Shown here piece by piece: positions 44,103 through 51,944 of a stretch of DNA of 64,000 nucleotides. The DNA is from Gammaproteobacteria bacterium (GTDB lineage Bacteria > Pseudomonadota > Gammaproteobacteria > GCA-001735895): contig JAJDOF010000099.1 in NCBI GenBank assembly GCA_022340305.1, forward strand, positions 53,936 through 117,935. The letters are read 5' to 3'. The translations under genes and the position numbers were made by a program. The stretch's first letter is position 1. Every line of letters starts with the position of its first letter. The notes beneath the pieces are model-generated. The model saw only the letters and a list, made by a program, of their open reading frames with translations. It did no database searches and was not told where the DNA came from.

Positions 44103-45971
44103 TTACAACAATGCCTTGATTTCATCGAGTGCGGCCGGATCTTCGATGGTCGACGGCAACAGGTATTCGTCGCCGTCGACAATGGCGCGCAGGGTCTTGC
44201 GCAGAATCTTGCCGGAGCGGGTTTTAGGTAGCCGCGCTACCACCAGCGCCTGCTTGAAGGCGGCAACCGCACCGATATCCTGGCGCACCATGGCAATGAC
44301 CTCGTCGACGATTTGCTCGGGTTTTGCACCCGCGCTATTTTTCAGGACGACGAAACCCATCGGTAACTGCCCCTTGAGCTCGTCGCGTCGGCCGATAACG
44401 GCACACTCGGCAACCATCGGATGCTTGCCGACTATCTCTTCCATCTCACCGGTAGACAGGCGGTGTCCGGCAACGTTGATCACATCGTCGACGCGTCCCA
44501 TGATGAACAAATAGCCATCCTCGTCAAAATAGCCGCCATCACCAGTGCTGAAATATCCCGGGTAAGTTTCCAGGTAATTGCTTTTGAAGCGTTCGACATC
44601 ACCCCAGATGGTGGTAAGACAGCTCGGTGGCAGCGGTAGCTTGATAGCGATAAATCCCTGCTCATTGGCGCCGAGTTGCCTGCCCGAGTCGTCAAGAATC
44701 TGGACATTGAATCCAGGCACCGGCACCGTCGACGAGCCGGGCTTGACCGGCATTGACTCGAGGCCATGCATATTGGCAGCGATTGACCAGCCTGTTTCCG
44801 TTTGCCACCAGTGATCGAGCACCGGGACATGGAAGCTGTCCGCTAGCCATTCATAAGTCGGTGGATCGAGACGCTCACCGGCAGCGAAAATCGTCTGCAG
44901 GCAGGAAATATCGTATTGCCGCGCGAGCTCTGCCTGCGGATCTTCCTTCTTGATCGCACGAAACGCGGTCGGCGCGGTGAACAGGGCTTTCACTCGATGC
45001 TCGGAAATCACCCGCCAGAAGGCACCGGCATCGGGCGTCATGATCGGTTTGCCCTCGTAGAGCACCGTGGTACAGCCGTGAATCAGCGGCCCATAGACAA
45101 TGTAAGAGTGTCCCACAACCCAGCCGACGTCAGACGCCGCCCAGAAGACTTCGCCGGGCTGCATGTCATAAATTGCGGTCATGCTGTATTTCATCGCGAC
45201 CGCGTGCCCACCGTTGTCGCGCACCACGCCCTTGGGTTTGCCGGTAGTGCCCGAGGTGTAAAGAATGTACAGCGGATCGCTACCTTTAACCGGCACGCAA
45301 TCCGCCGGTGCGGCGGCTTCGAGTGCCTGCTGCCAGTCGACGTCGCGACCGTTCTTCATCTCGGCCTGCGCCTGCGGGCGTTGCAGCAGGATGCAACTGG
45401 CTGGCTTGTGCTGCGCCATGTCGATGGCACTATCGACGATTGGCTTGTATTCGACGACACGGTTGACTTCGATACCGCAGGAGGCGGTCAACAACACTTT
45501 GGGAGTGGCATCATTGAGACGTACGGCCAGTTCAAGTGGGGCAAAGCCACCGAAGACAACCGAGTGCACGGCGCCGAGTCGAGCACAGGCCAGCATCGAG
45601 ATCAATGCTTCCGGAATCATCGGCAGATAAATTACGACACGATCTCCCTTGCCGACTCCGTGATTGCTGAGCATACCGGCGCAAAGTGCCACCGCATCGC
45701 GTAATTCACGGTAGCTGTACTTTTTCTGTTGCCCGGTAACCGGCGAATCATAGATGAGTGCAGTCTGCTGCGCGCGGCCATTGTTGACATGGAAATCGAG
45801 CGCCAGGTAGCAGGTGTTCAGCTCGGCATCGGCAAACCAGTGATGTATACCCTGTTCATCCTGGGTCAATACTTCGCTCGCCGGCTTGAACCAGTCGAGA
45901 TCCCGCGCTTTATCGGCCCAGAAGCCAGCGGGATCATCGATCGAAGCACGGTACTCCTCCTTATACGTCAT
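44103..45971 (-). CDS. prpE: Propionyl-CoA synthetase
   Basis: AMP-forming acyl-CoA synthetase of 622 residues, matching PrpE length and sequence. Motifs are the phosphate loop YILYTSGTTGKPKGVVRDNGG, WAASDVGWVVGHSYIVYGPL, DHWWQTETGWSIA, the hinge GRVDDVINVAGHRLSTGEMEE, and the acetylatable Lys in [12 protein letters not shown]. The short N-terminus (YKEEYRASIDDPAGFWADKA) is of PrpE type. It activates propionate, made for instance from odd-chain or methylated compounds. The start has GAGGGGG upstream. No methylcitrate genes are visible. The region before it has twin palindromes and a perfect TATAAT -10 element. Confidence 0.93.
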   Translation of the reverse strand: MTYKEEYRASIDDPAGFWADKARDLDWFKPASEVLTQDEQGIHHWFADAELNTCYLALDFHVNNGRAQQTALIYDSPVTGQQKKYSYRELRDAVALCAGMLSNHGVGKGDRVVIYLPMIPEALISMLACARLGAVHSVVFGGFAPLELAVRLNDATPKVLLTASCGIEVNRVVEYKPIVDSAIDMAQHKPASCILLQRPQAQAEMKNGRDVDWQQALEAAAPADCVPVKGSDPLYILYTSGTTGKPKGVVRDNGGHAVAMKYSMTAIYDMQPGEVFWAASDVGWVVGHSYIVYGPLIHGCTTVLYEGKPIMTPDAGAFWRVISEHRVKALFTAPTAFRAIKKEDPQAELARQYDISCLQTIFAAGERLDPPTYEWLADSFHVPVLDHWWQTETGWSIAANMHGLESMPVKPGSSTVPVPGFNVQILDDSGRQLGANEQGFIAIKLPLPPSCLTTIWGDVERFKSNYLETYPGYFSTGDGGYFDEDGYLFIMGRVDDVINVAGHRLSTGEMEEIVGKHPMVAECAVIGRRDELKGQLPMGFVVLKNSAGAKPEQIVDEVIAMVRQDIGAVAAFKQALVVARLPKTRSGKILRKTLRAIVDGDEYLLPSTIEDPAALDEIKALL

Positions 45972-46037
45972 TAGTTACCCCCTCAAGCGGTTTATTAAGA
46001 TGAATTCAAACCCGAGTGAAATCATAACCCAATGGTG

Positions 46038-46116
46038 ATTGTTGACAATACCCGTATTTTAATGGGCAATATTCGAATAAATAATCATTAAAGTCTTAAT
46101 ATTGTCGACAATTATA
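46038..46116 (-). promoter_or_regulatory. prpE control region with twin operator palindromes
   Basis: Two near-identical 12-bp palindromes, ATTGTTGACAAT (46038-46049) and ATTGTCGACAAT (46101-46112), have centres 63 bp apart, six helical turns. Between them, almost at the midpoint, lies TATTCGAATA (46070-46079). The upstream palindrome overlaps a perfect minus-strand -10 element, TATAAT (46111-46116), though no good -35 is seen. The layout fits a dimeric regulator, perhaps GntR/FadR type, binding both sites with looping. Confidence 0.55.
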
Positions 46117-46122
46117 GTCAAG

Positions 46123-47043
46123 TCACTTCGGTTCCCGGCCAAATGACTCATTCATGATCTCGATAAATCGCTGCGCTGGAGCGGACAGGAATTTCCCCTT
46201 GCGCGTGACGATGCCGTAGCTGCGCCTGGGGAAGTACTGATCGACCGGGATAACGCTCATCGAGCTGCGATCCTGCTCGGTGATGCAAACGTCGGTTACA
46301 ATCGAAATACCCTGCCCGAGACTGACATAGCGCTTGATGACTTCCCAGCCGCCGGCTTCGAGCGTGACGCGGAAATTGACATTGTGCTGGGCGAAAACCA
46401 TTTTCACGATGTGCCAGGTGCTGAGATGGCGAGGCGGCAGGATCAGACCATATTTGCCGATATCCACAAGCGTAATCTGCTCCATCTGCGCAAGCGGATG
46501 GCCGAGCGGGGTAATGACCACGGGTCGATAGGTGACGATCGGGTCATATACCAGGTCGTCGGGCACTTCCAGCATCGAACCTACCGCGAAATCGACGCTG
46601 TCGGTACGCAGCATTTCCATACCATTGCGCCCGGTTTCATTGGCAAGGCGCAGTTTGATAGCGGGGTACTGTTGGGAAAATTTACCCACCGGTTCGGGTA
46701 GCACGTACAAAATGGTGGACTCACCCGCGGCGATGTTGAGTTCGCCTGATGTCAGGTTACCGCAATGGGCGTCAAAGGTTTCCTTGAGCCGGTCGATCCC
46801 CTGGACATGCGGCAGGCACAAATCGTAGAGGATACTACCCTCGGTTGTCAGACTGAGTTTCGGGCCGCTGCGCTCGAACAGCAGCGTATCCATTTCTTCT
46901 TCGAGGGCATGAATTTGTAATGAAATGGTTGGCTGGCTGGCAAACAGCGATTCCGCTGCTTTCGTCATGCTGCCAAGCTTTGCTGTCTGGCAAAATGCAC
47001 GTAGCTTTTTCAGGTGATTCTGCTTGTAGTATGAATTGGCCAT
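46123..47043 (-). CDS. LysR-family transcriptional regulator (CysB-like branch)
   Basis: LysR-type regulator of 306 residues. The winged helix-turn-helix reads LRAFCQTAKLGSMTKAAESLFASQPTISLQI (about residues 13-43). The effector domain (residues 93-295) includes ELNIAAGESTILYVLPEP, LILPPRHLSTWHIV and SLGQGISIVTDVCI, as in the CysB/Cbl-type subgroup. It lies directly upstream of prpE on the same strand and divergent from aceA, so it probably regulates one or both in response to a carbon-source metabolite. The LTTR motif found 24 bases before its start suggests autoregulation. The effector is unknown. Confidence 0.88.
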   Translation of the reverse strand: MANSYYKQNHLKKLRAFCQTAKLGSMTKAAESLFASQPTISLQIHALEEEMDTLLFERSGPKLSLTTEGSILYDLCLPHVQGIDRLKETFDAHCGNLTSGELNIAAGESTILYVLPEPVGKFSQQYPAIKLRLANETGRNGMEMLRTDSVDFAVGSMLEVPDDLVYDPIVTYRPVVITPLGHPLAQMEQITLVDIGKYGLILPPRHLSTWHIVKMVFAQHNVNFRVTLEAGGWEVIKRYVSLGQGISIVTDVCITEQDRSSMSVIPVDQYFPRRSYGIVTRKGKFLSAPAQRFIEIMNESFGREPK

Positions 47044-47066
47044 GATGGGTTCCGCAATGCCGAATT

Positions 47067-47081
47067 ATTGGTTAATTCAAT
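47067..47081. promoter_or_regulatory. LysR-type (T-N11-A) binding motif near lysR start
   Basis: ATTG-GTTAATT-CAAT, an inverted repeat of LTTR form, lies 24 bases upstream of lysR. Two more TCAATG copies follow at 47095-47100 and 47108-47113. This covers part of the 358-bp divergent gap 47044-47401. Nearer aceA, a TATATT sequence around 47291 could be a -10 element. A degenerate copy of the prpE palindrome lies at 47162-47171 (ATGTCGACCA). Confidence 0.4.
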
Positions 47082-47401
47082 GCAGAAATCAAACTCAATG
47101 CGTTTATTCAATGGGGCTGGACCGGGGCAGGCAATTACCTGGGTCGTTCATTGCACGAAAAATGTCGACCAATCGGTAGATTCAGCCTTGTAATAGCAGC
47201 AGAATATCAGGATTCGGGAATGCCTGGCATCATTGCATAATCTTATAGACTTGATTGAGTAAACAGGCATTTTACATGGCTCAAGCGCTGTATATTAGAT
47301 AGCCTGTGTCGCTGCGTCCGATGCCAGATGGGGCGCGACAACACCCGCTGATTTTCTGACCGATGCAATTTTGCCACCCATTTTTTTGAGAGATAAGTGT
47401 T

Positions 47402-48706
47402 ATGACGAGAGACGAGCAAATCGCCGCCCTGGAACGGGACTGGCAGGAAAACCCACGCTGGAATAATCTGACTCGAGGATACAGCGCGACCGACGTGGTG
47501 CGCTTGCGTGGCTCCGTGCAGCCGGAAAACACCCTGGCGCGAATGGGTGCGGAAAAGCTCTGGGCCCAGGTCAATGGCGCGGCGAGAAAGGGTTATGTCA
47601 ACAGCATGGGGGCGATAACCGGTGGTCAGGCGATGCAGCAGGCGAAAGCCGGCATCGAGGCGATCTATCTGTCGGGCTGGCAGGTTGCCGCCGACGGTAA
47701 CACTTCGGAAACCATGTATCCGGACCAGTCGCTTTACGCTTATGATTCGGTTCCTGCAATGGTTCGACGTATCAATAATACCTTTCGCCGCGCCGATGAG
47801 ATCCAGTGGAGCCGCGGCGTCAATCCCGGTGATGCAAATTTCGTCGATTATTTCCTGCCGATCGTGGCTGATGCTGAAGCTGGTTTCGGCGGTGTACTGA
47901 ACGCCTTTGAACTGATGAAGAACATGATTGGCGCCGGTGCCGCGGGCGTGCATTTCGAGGACCAGCTCGCTGCCGTCAAGAAATGCGGGCATATGGGGGG
48001 CAAAGTCCTGATACCGACCCAGGAAGCCGTGCAGAAGCTGATCGCCGCGCGCCTGGCCGCCGATGTCATGGGAGTTCCCACCGTATTGCTCGCGCGCACC
48101 GATGCCGAGGCTGCTAACCTGCTGACCTCGGATGTCGATGATAACGATAAGCCATTTCTCACCGGAAAACGTACTGGCGAAGGCTTCTACTGCGTCAAGA
48201 ACGGACTCGAACAAGCCATCTCACGCGGTGTCTCCTACGCAAAGTATGCCGATATGGTGTGGTGTGAGACCGGGACTCCAGACCTCGGGTTTGCGCGCGA
48301 ATGGGCCGAGGCGGTGCGTGCCGTGCATCCCGGTAAACTGCTGGCTTATAACTGCTCGCCGTCCTTCAACTGGAAGAAAAACCTCGACGACAAGACCATT
48401 GCCGAATTCCAGGACAAGCTTGCCGAAATGGGATACAAGTACCAGTTCATCACGCTCGCTGGTATCCATAACATGTGGTACAACATGTTCGACCTGGCAT
48501 ACGATTATGCGCGCGGCGAAGGTATGAAACACTACGTCGAAAAAGTGCAGGAACCTGAATTTGCCGCGGCCGACAAAGGTTATAGTTTTGTATCGCACCA
48601 GCAGGAAGTCGGTGCCGGTTATTTCGACGATGTCACCACCACGATTCAGGGTGGCGCTTCGTCGGTCACGGCGATGAGCGGTTCAACCGAGGAAGATCAG
48701 TTCTAG
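47402..48706 (+). CDS. aceA: Isocitrate lyase
   Basis: Glyoxylate-shunt enzyme splitting isocitrate into succinate and glyoxylate; 434 residues, the same size as E. coli AceA. The catalytic loop KKCGHMGGKVLIPTQEA has the active-site Cys, and the metal-site strings DAEAGFGGVLNAFELMK and HFEDQLAA are present. The opening RDEQIAALERDWQENPRWNN and the KLLAYNCSPSFNWKKNLDD motif are also typical. It supports growth on acetate, with acs and aceK nearby. Malate synthase is not in the window. The start has GAGAGA upstream. A 10-bp stem-loop follows. Confidence 0.97.
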   Translation: MTRDEQIAALERDWQENPRWNNLTRGYSATDVVRLRGSVQPENTLARMGAEKLWAQVNGAARKGYVNSMGAITGGQAMQQAKAGIEAIYLSGWQVAADGNTSETMYPDQSLYAYDSVPAMVRRINNTFRRADEIQWSRGVNPGDANFVDYFLPIVADAEAGFGGVLNAFELMKNMIGAGAAGVHFEDQLAAVKKCGHMGGKVLIPTQEAVQKLIAARLAADVMGVPTVLLARTDAEAANLLTSDVDDNDKPFLTGKRTGEGFYCVKNGLEQAISRGVSYAKYADMVWCETGTPDLGFAREWAEAVRAVHPGKLLAYNCSPSFNWKKNLDDKTIAEFQDKLAEMGYKYQFITLAGIHNMWYNMFDLAYDYARGEGMKHYVEKVQEPEFAAADKGYSFVSHQQEVGAGYFDDVTTTIQGGASSVTAMSGSTEEDQF

Positions 48707-48731
48707 TATCGCTTTGACCTGGACCCGTCAT

Positions 48732-48756
48732 GCGCACAGGGAAATGCCCTGTGCGC
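48732..48756 (+). other. Stem-loop after aceA
   Basis: Perfect 10-bp stem GCGCACAGGG / CCCTGTGCGC with a five-base loop, 25 bases after the aceA stop. No T-run follows, so it is an mRNA-stabilising hairpin or factor-dependent terminator rather than a classical intrinsic one. Confidence 0.55.
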
Positions 48757-48827
48757 TCGTTGGCTGAGCGGCTCAGATCCCATGTGGTTACCAACATGAC
48801 GCTGGTTTCGCCCGGCGGAGATGCCCG

Positions 48828-49307
48828 ATGACATTCAAGACAGCTGATTTATCCGATGCACACGAAGGCAGGGTGCAGGTCGTGCATCCCGGCCTGGTCA
48901 ATTTCGGTGGTCGGACCCGGTTTCACGGTGAGATAGTGACCATCAGGGCGCGAGGTGATTATTCACGCGTACGCGAACTGGTCAGGTCAGCCGGTAACGG
49001 CAAGGTGCTGGTAGTTGATAATGACGCATCGATGCAGGTAGCCGTGCTGGGAGACCTGTTGGCGGCGGCGGGCCAGGAAAATGGTTGGCAGGGTGTCGTC
49101 GTTAATGGCTGTATTCGCGACTCGGCAGATATTGGTGGAATGGAAATCGGTGTCAGGGCGCTCGCCAGCGTGCCGGCACGCGGTAGCAGCACGGATCCCG
49201 GCGCGGTCAATGTCGAGCTGACGTTCCTTGGCGCGGTGTTTCGCCCTGGCGAGTATCTCTACAGCGACGAGGATGGCATCTTGGTGTCGGCGCAAGCGCT
49301 GCTTTGA
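48828..49307 (+). CDS. RraA-like protein (RNase E regulator / HMG-aldolase fold)
   Basis: RraA-family protein of 159 residues, same length as E. coli RraA (161). It opens TFKTADLSDAHEGRVQVVHPG, with NFGGRTRFHGEIVTIRARGD, NGKVLVVDNDAS, and GWQGVVVNGCIRDSADIGGMEIG. RraA binds RNase E and lowers its activity. The same fold also includes oxaloacetate decarboxylase and 4-hydroxy-4-methyl-2-oxoglutarate aldolase; the retained Arg and Asp in GCIRDSADI mean enzyme activity is possible. It lies between aceA and convergent aceK. A good SD (GGAGATG) precedes the ATG. I leave the symbol empty because regulator and enzyme cannot be told apart. Confidence 0.85.
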   Translation: MTFKTADLSDAHEGRVQVVHPGLVNFGGRTRFHGEIVTIRARGDYSRVRELVRSAGNGKVLVVDNDASMQVAVLGDLLAAAGQENGWQGVVVNGCIRDSADIGGMEIGVRALASVPARGSSTDPGAVNVELTFLGAVFRPGEYLYSDEDGILVSAQALL

Positions 49308-49325
49308 GCCGAGATTTCCCGGCTC
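49306..49325. terminator. Short stem-loop shared by two convergent stops
   Basis: GAGCCG-N8-CGGCTC spans the end of the RraA-like gene and the last bases of aceK, so both transcripts would carry it at their 3' ends. A six-pair stem without a long T-run; a weak bidirectional terminator at best. Confidence 0.3.
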
Positions 49326-51072
49326 ATTGTTGTTGGCGCAGGAAGCGAATTTTTTTGGGGTAGGGGAAAACGTCCTCGAATATTCCCGCTTTGATATTTT
49401 CCTGCTTCTGAATCCAGAATGCGGGATCGAGCAGGTCGCGGTGATATTTCAGGAACACCTGGCGCACTTTATTGTCGGCAAACAAAAAAGTTGAGAACTG
49501 CTCTGGAAACACATCGTTGGCACCGATGCTGTACCAGGGTTCGGCAGCCATTTCGTCTTCCGGGTATAGCGCTTCGGGTATTTCGCGAAAATTGCATTCG
49601 GTCAGGTAACAGATCTCATCGTAGTCATAGAACACCACGCGCCCCTGTCCTTGCCCGGTAACGCCGAAATTTTTCAGTAACAGGTCACCGGGAAAGATGT
49701 TCGCGGCCGCCAGTTCCTTGATAGCTTCTCCATAACCTTTCATCAGGCGTTCAAGATATTTTCCCTGCGCTTGCAGTACCGCGAGATTGAGCGGTTCCAT
49801 GCGGCGCTCGATATAAAGGTGTTTGATGATGATCTGGTCGCCTTCCTCGGCAATGCTGTCGGCGCAGGTTTCGTAGAGCTCTTCCAGCAGGTCGGCGGAA
49901 AAACGCGCGCGCGGCATGGCGACGTGTGAATACTCGAGCACGTCGGACATGCGGCCCACGCGATCGTGCATCTTGACCAGCCGATAAGTATCCTGCACCT
50001 GTTGGCGGGTAGTTTTCTTCGGTGGCGGGAAGCGATCGCGAATCACCTTGAACACATAGGGGTAGGACGGCAGGGTGAACACCGCCATCACCATACCCTT
50101 GATCCCGGGGGCAAAAATCAATTCATCTTCGGAATGTTTCAGGTGGTGCAGATATTCACGGTAGAACACTGTTTTACCCTGCTTGTGAAATCCGATTGCG
50201 GAGTAAAATGACTCCTTGTTGCGGTTCGGCATCAGGCGTCTTAAAAAAGTCACGATCGATGACGGCACCGGGTGATCGACCATGAAGTACTTGTAAGAGA
50301 ATTCGAACAGGCGATTCAGACCCTGGGTACCGATGATAATGGCATCGGCATAGATCGTCCTGTCGGCGCTGTTCAACAACGGTATCGCAAATGGAATATC
50401 CTTGTTTGAATTGAGGGCCCGGCCGACGATATAAGCGGCTTTGTTGCGAAAGAATATGCTGCTGATGACCTGGAACTGAAAGTTCAGGTGAGCGTGTCGC
50501 GGCCGTGCAAAGGGATACTGGATCAGGGTCTTGATAATATTGCGTACGTCGCGATTGATGTCTTCAAACGGCAAGTTTAAGCCACTGTCGAGCAGCACCT
50601 GTTTGATCGATGCGCGGAACCCGCGCTTGGCGGGATAGTAGACATGATAGGAGGGTTTATCCGAATCGATAAATTCGGTGGATACGGCGCTGCGCACGAA
50701 GATGTAATCATTGCCGAAATAGTCGCGATGAAACAACGCGCAGAAAACCGAGTTATAAAATGATTCGGCAAGTTCAGGTTGCAGATGATTTCCAATTAAC
50801 AACACGTACTCGCGCTTCACTGCAAACCAGAGTTGACTGTCGAAAGGCTCCAGTAAAAACTGTTTTTGTAAATCCCGAATCGCGTCTTTCACGCGGATAT
50901 CATAAAACTCGATACGCTCCCTTGAAGCCTTGCGTTCGGCTTCCCAGTCGGCATTTTCGAAACGCTCGCGTGCGCCACTGGTGATGCTGCTGAATATGGT
51001 GAAATGGCGATTGAAACCGTTGAGAATGGTATCGGCAATTTGCGCTGGTTGGCCCCTTTCCATGGTTTGCAT
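49324..51072 (-). CDS. aceK: Isocitrate dehydrogenase kinase/phosphatase
   Basis: Bifunctional enzyme that phosphorylates and inactivates isocitrate dehydrogenase during growth on acetate, forcing isocitrate into the shunt, and reverses this otherwise. It has 582 residues, as expected. The regulatory domain comes first; the kinase part starts near residue 320 with FAPGIKGMVMAVFTLPSYPYVFKVI, the AceK ATP-binding region, followed by KMHDRVGRMSDVLEYSHVAMPRARF. The catalytic region includes NIFPGDLLLKNFGV and RVVFYDYDEICYLTECNFR. In enterobacteria it is in one operon with aceA; here it is convergent with aceA and the rraA-like gene, and follows a short membrane-protein pair. SD GGGGAG precedes the ATG. 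Confidence 0.97.
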   Translation of the reverse strand: MQTMERGQPAQIADTILNGFNRHFTIFSSITSGARERFENADWEAERKASRERIEFYDIRVKDAIRDLQKQFLLEPFDSQLWFAVKREYVLLIGNHLQPELAESFYNSVFCALFHRDYFGNDYIFVRSAVSTEFIDSDKPSYHVYYPAKRGFRASIKQVLLDSGLNLPFEDINRDVRNIIKTLIQYPFARPRHAHLNFQFQVISSIFFRNKAAYIVGRALNSNKDIPFAIPLLNSADRTIYADAIIIGTQGLNRLFEFSYKYFMVDHPVPSSIVTFLRRLMPNRNKESFYSAIGFHKQGKTVFYREYLHHLKHSEDELIFAPGIKGMVMAVFTLPSYPYVFKVIRDRFPPPKKTTRQQVQDTYRLVKMHDRVGRMSDVLEYSHVAMPRARFSADLLEELYETCADSIAEEGDQIIIKHLYIERRMEPLNLAVLQAQGKYLERLMKGYGEAIKELAAANIFPGDLLLKNFGVTGQGQGRVVFYDYDEICYLTECNFREIPEALYPEDEMAAEPWYSIGANDVFPEQFSTFLFADNKVRQVFLKYHRDLLDPAFWIQKQENIKAGIFEDVFPYPKKIRFLRQQQ

Positions 51073-51090
51073 CGATTGACTCCCCGAGTT

Positions 51091-51534
51091 TTATGGTTTG
51101 CGTGACGGTATGGCGAGCCGCTGGCGTTTTCCCCACGGATTTTTGCGACTGATACCGAGCATACCCGCGATTCCGGTTTCGTTATACTGTGGCTGGTAGT
51201 TGTTGACGACACTAATAAAATACTCGTCCAGCGATACCAGTCGGCAAGTTTCGGTGATTTTCAGGAATTGGCGCAGCAACATTAGCGAGGTCACGAAGGC
51301 AATCGTGGTGCCGGGATAAGTCGCCAGAAAATTGAAGCCCCGTTTTTCGGCGAGCCCGACACTGCCAAAAAAGCTCCATGAGGTTGCGTAGACACCGATC
51401 GACAGGGTCCACACCAGCGCATGACGGGCCACCGCGTGTGCTACCCAGCCGCGAGCGGTCGCCGTGGTGTCGATGAATCGCAGCCCGAGGTAAAGGACTC
51501 CGACCGGGAACAGCTGCCACGGCTCAGACTGCAT
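51091..51534 (-). pseudogene. N-terminal fragment of a sodium:solute symporter (CbrA-type)
   Basis: An open frame of 147 residues from ATG 51534; the track start upstream is a Cys-rich artefact. It has three membrane segments: LFPVGVLYLGLRFI, LVWTLSIGVYATSWSFFGSVG, and TIAFVTSLMLLRQFLKI. The middle part YATSWSFFGSVG, then LVSLDEYFIS, aligns with the N-terminus of SSS-family transporters and the transporter half of CbrA-type histidine kinases, which are 450 or more residues long. Here the protein ends after about 100 aligned residues with a basic tail. It is either a truncated gene or a small derivative. It overlaps the preceding small membrane-protein gene by 11 bases and precedes aceK by 18. 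Confidence 0.5.
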
Positions 51535-51745
51535 GTTTGCGCAGCAGGCATTGCATCCAGCAGGACAACAAAATAATGCCGAACCAGGCGAGGTAAGGCG
51601 GGTACCAGGGTGCGTCGATCGCCAACCAGGTGCCGGACAGGGGCGGCAGTAACAGCAGCAAAGCAATCAACACCACGACGATGGCAATTTCAGTGGGGCG
51701 AAAAGCGGACGAAATCAGTGACAAAGTGTTACCTTCGGTGACCAC
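51524..51745 (-). CDS. Small two-helix membrane protein upstream of the symporter fragment
   Basis: A 73-residue protein with two strong membrane helices (TEIAIVVVLIALLLLLPPLSG and YLAWFGIILLSCWMQCLL) and few charges. The layout is that of the small partner proteins (DUF3311/DUF485-like) encoded just before sodium:solute symporters, and its stop overlaps the start of the symporter-like frame. I cannot assign it to a named family. It opens the minus-strand transcript that includes aceK and is divergent from acs across 200 bases, which fits acetate-linked expression. Confidence 0.5.
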   Translation of the reverse strand: MVTEGNTLSLISSAFRPTEIAIVVVLIALLLLLPPLSGTWLAIDAPWYPPYLAWFGIILLSCWMQCLLRKHAV

Positions 51746-51944
51746 AGGTGATTCAAAATCCTGTCGAAGTGTTACTTATCGTGACGATCAGGTCAATTCA
51801 GAGCGGAAATCGATTGATATGGGTCAAATTTGAGCCCGGTGGCATCCCTGGCACGAGCCAACGTCTTGTCGCTGGGCTAGCTTTATGTAAGCATATCAAC
51901 GCCGTTAATTAAGAATATTGATAATCAAATCCGAGGAAGGCGTC

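Noticed and set aside
44916-45704. 262-codon plus-strand ORF opposite prpE
   Set aside because: Antisense shadow of a certain gene; no motif recognised.
47243-48214. 323-codon minus-strand ORF opposite aceA
   Set aside because: It lies antisense to a certain isocitrate lyase gene, has no recognisable motif and an atypical composition. Long antisense frames are expected opposite GC-rich coding sequence.
51840-51900. Sigma-54-like promoter (TGGCAC) before acs
   Set aside because: The -12 GC element is not found at the needed spacing.
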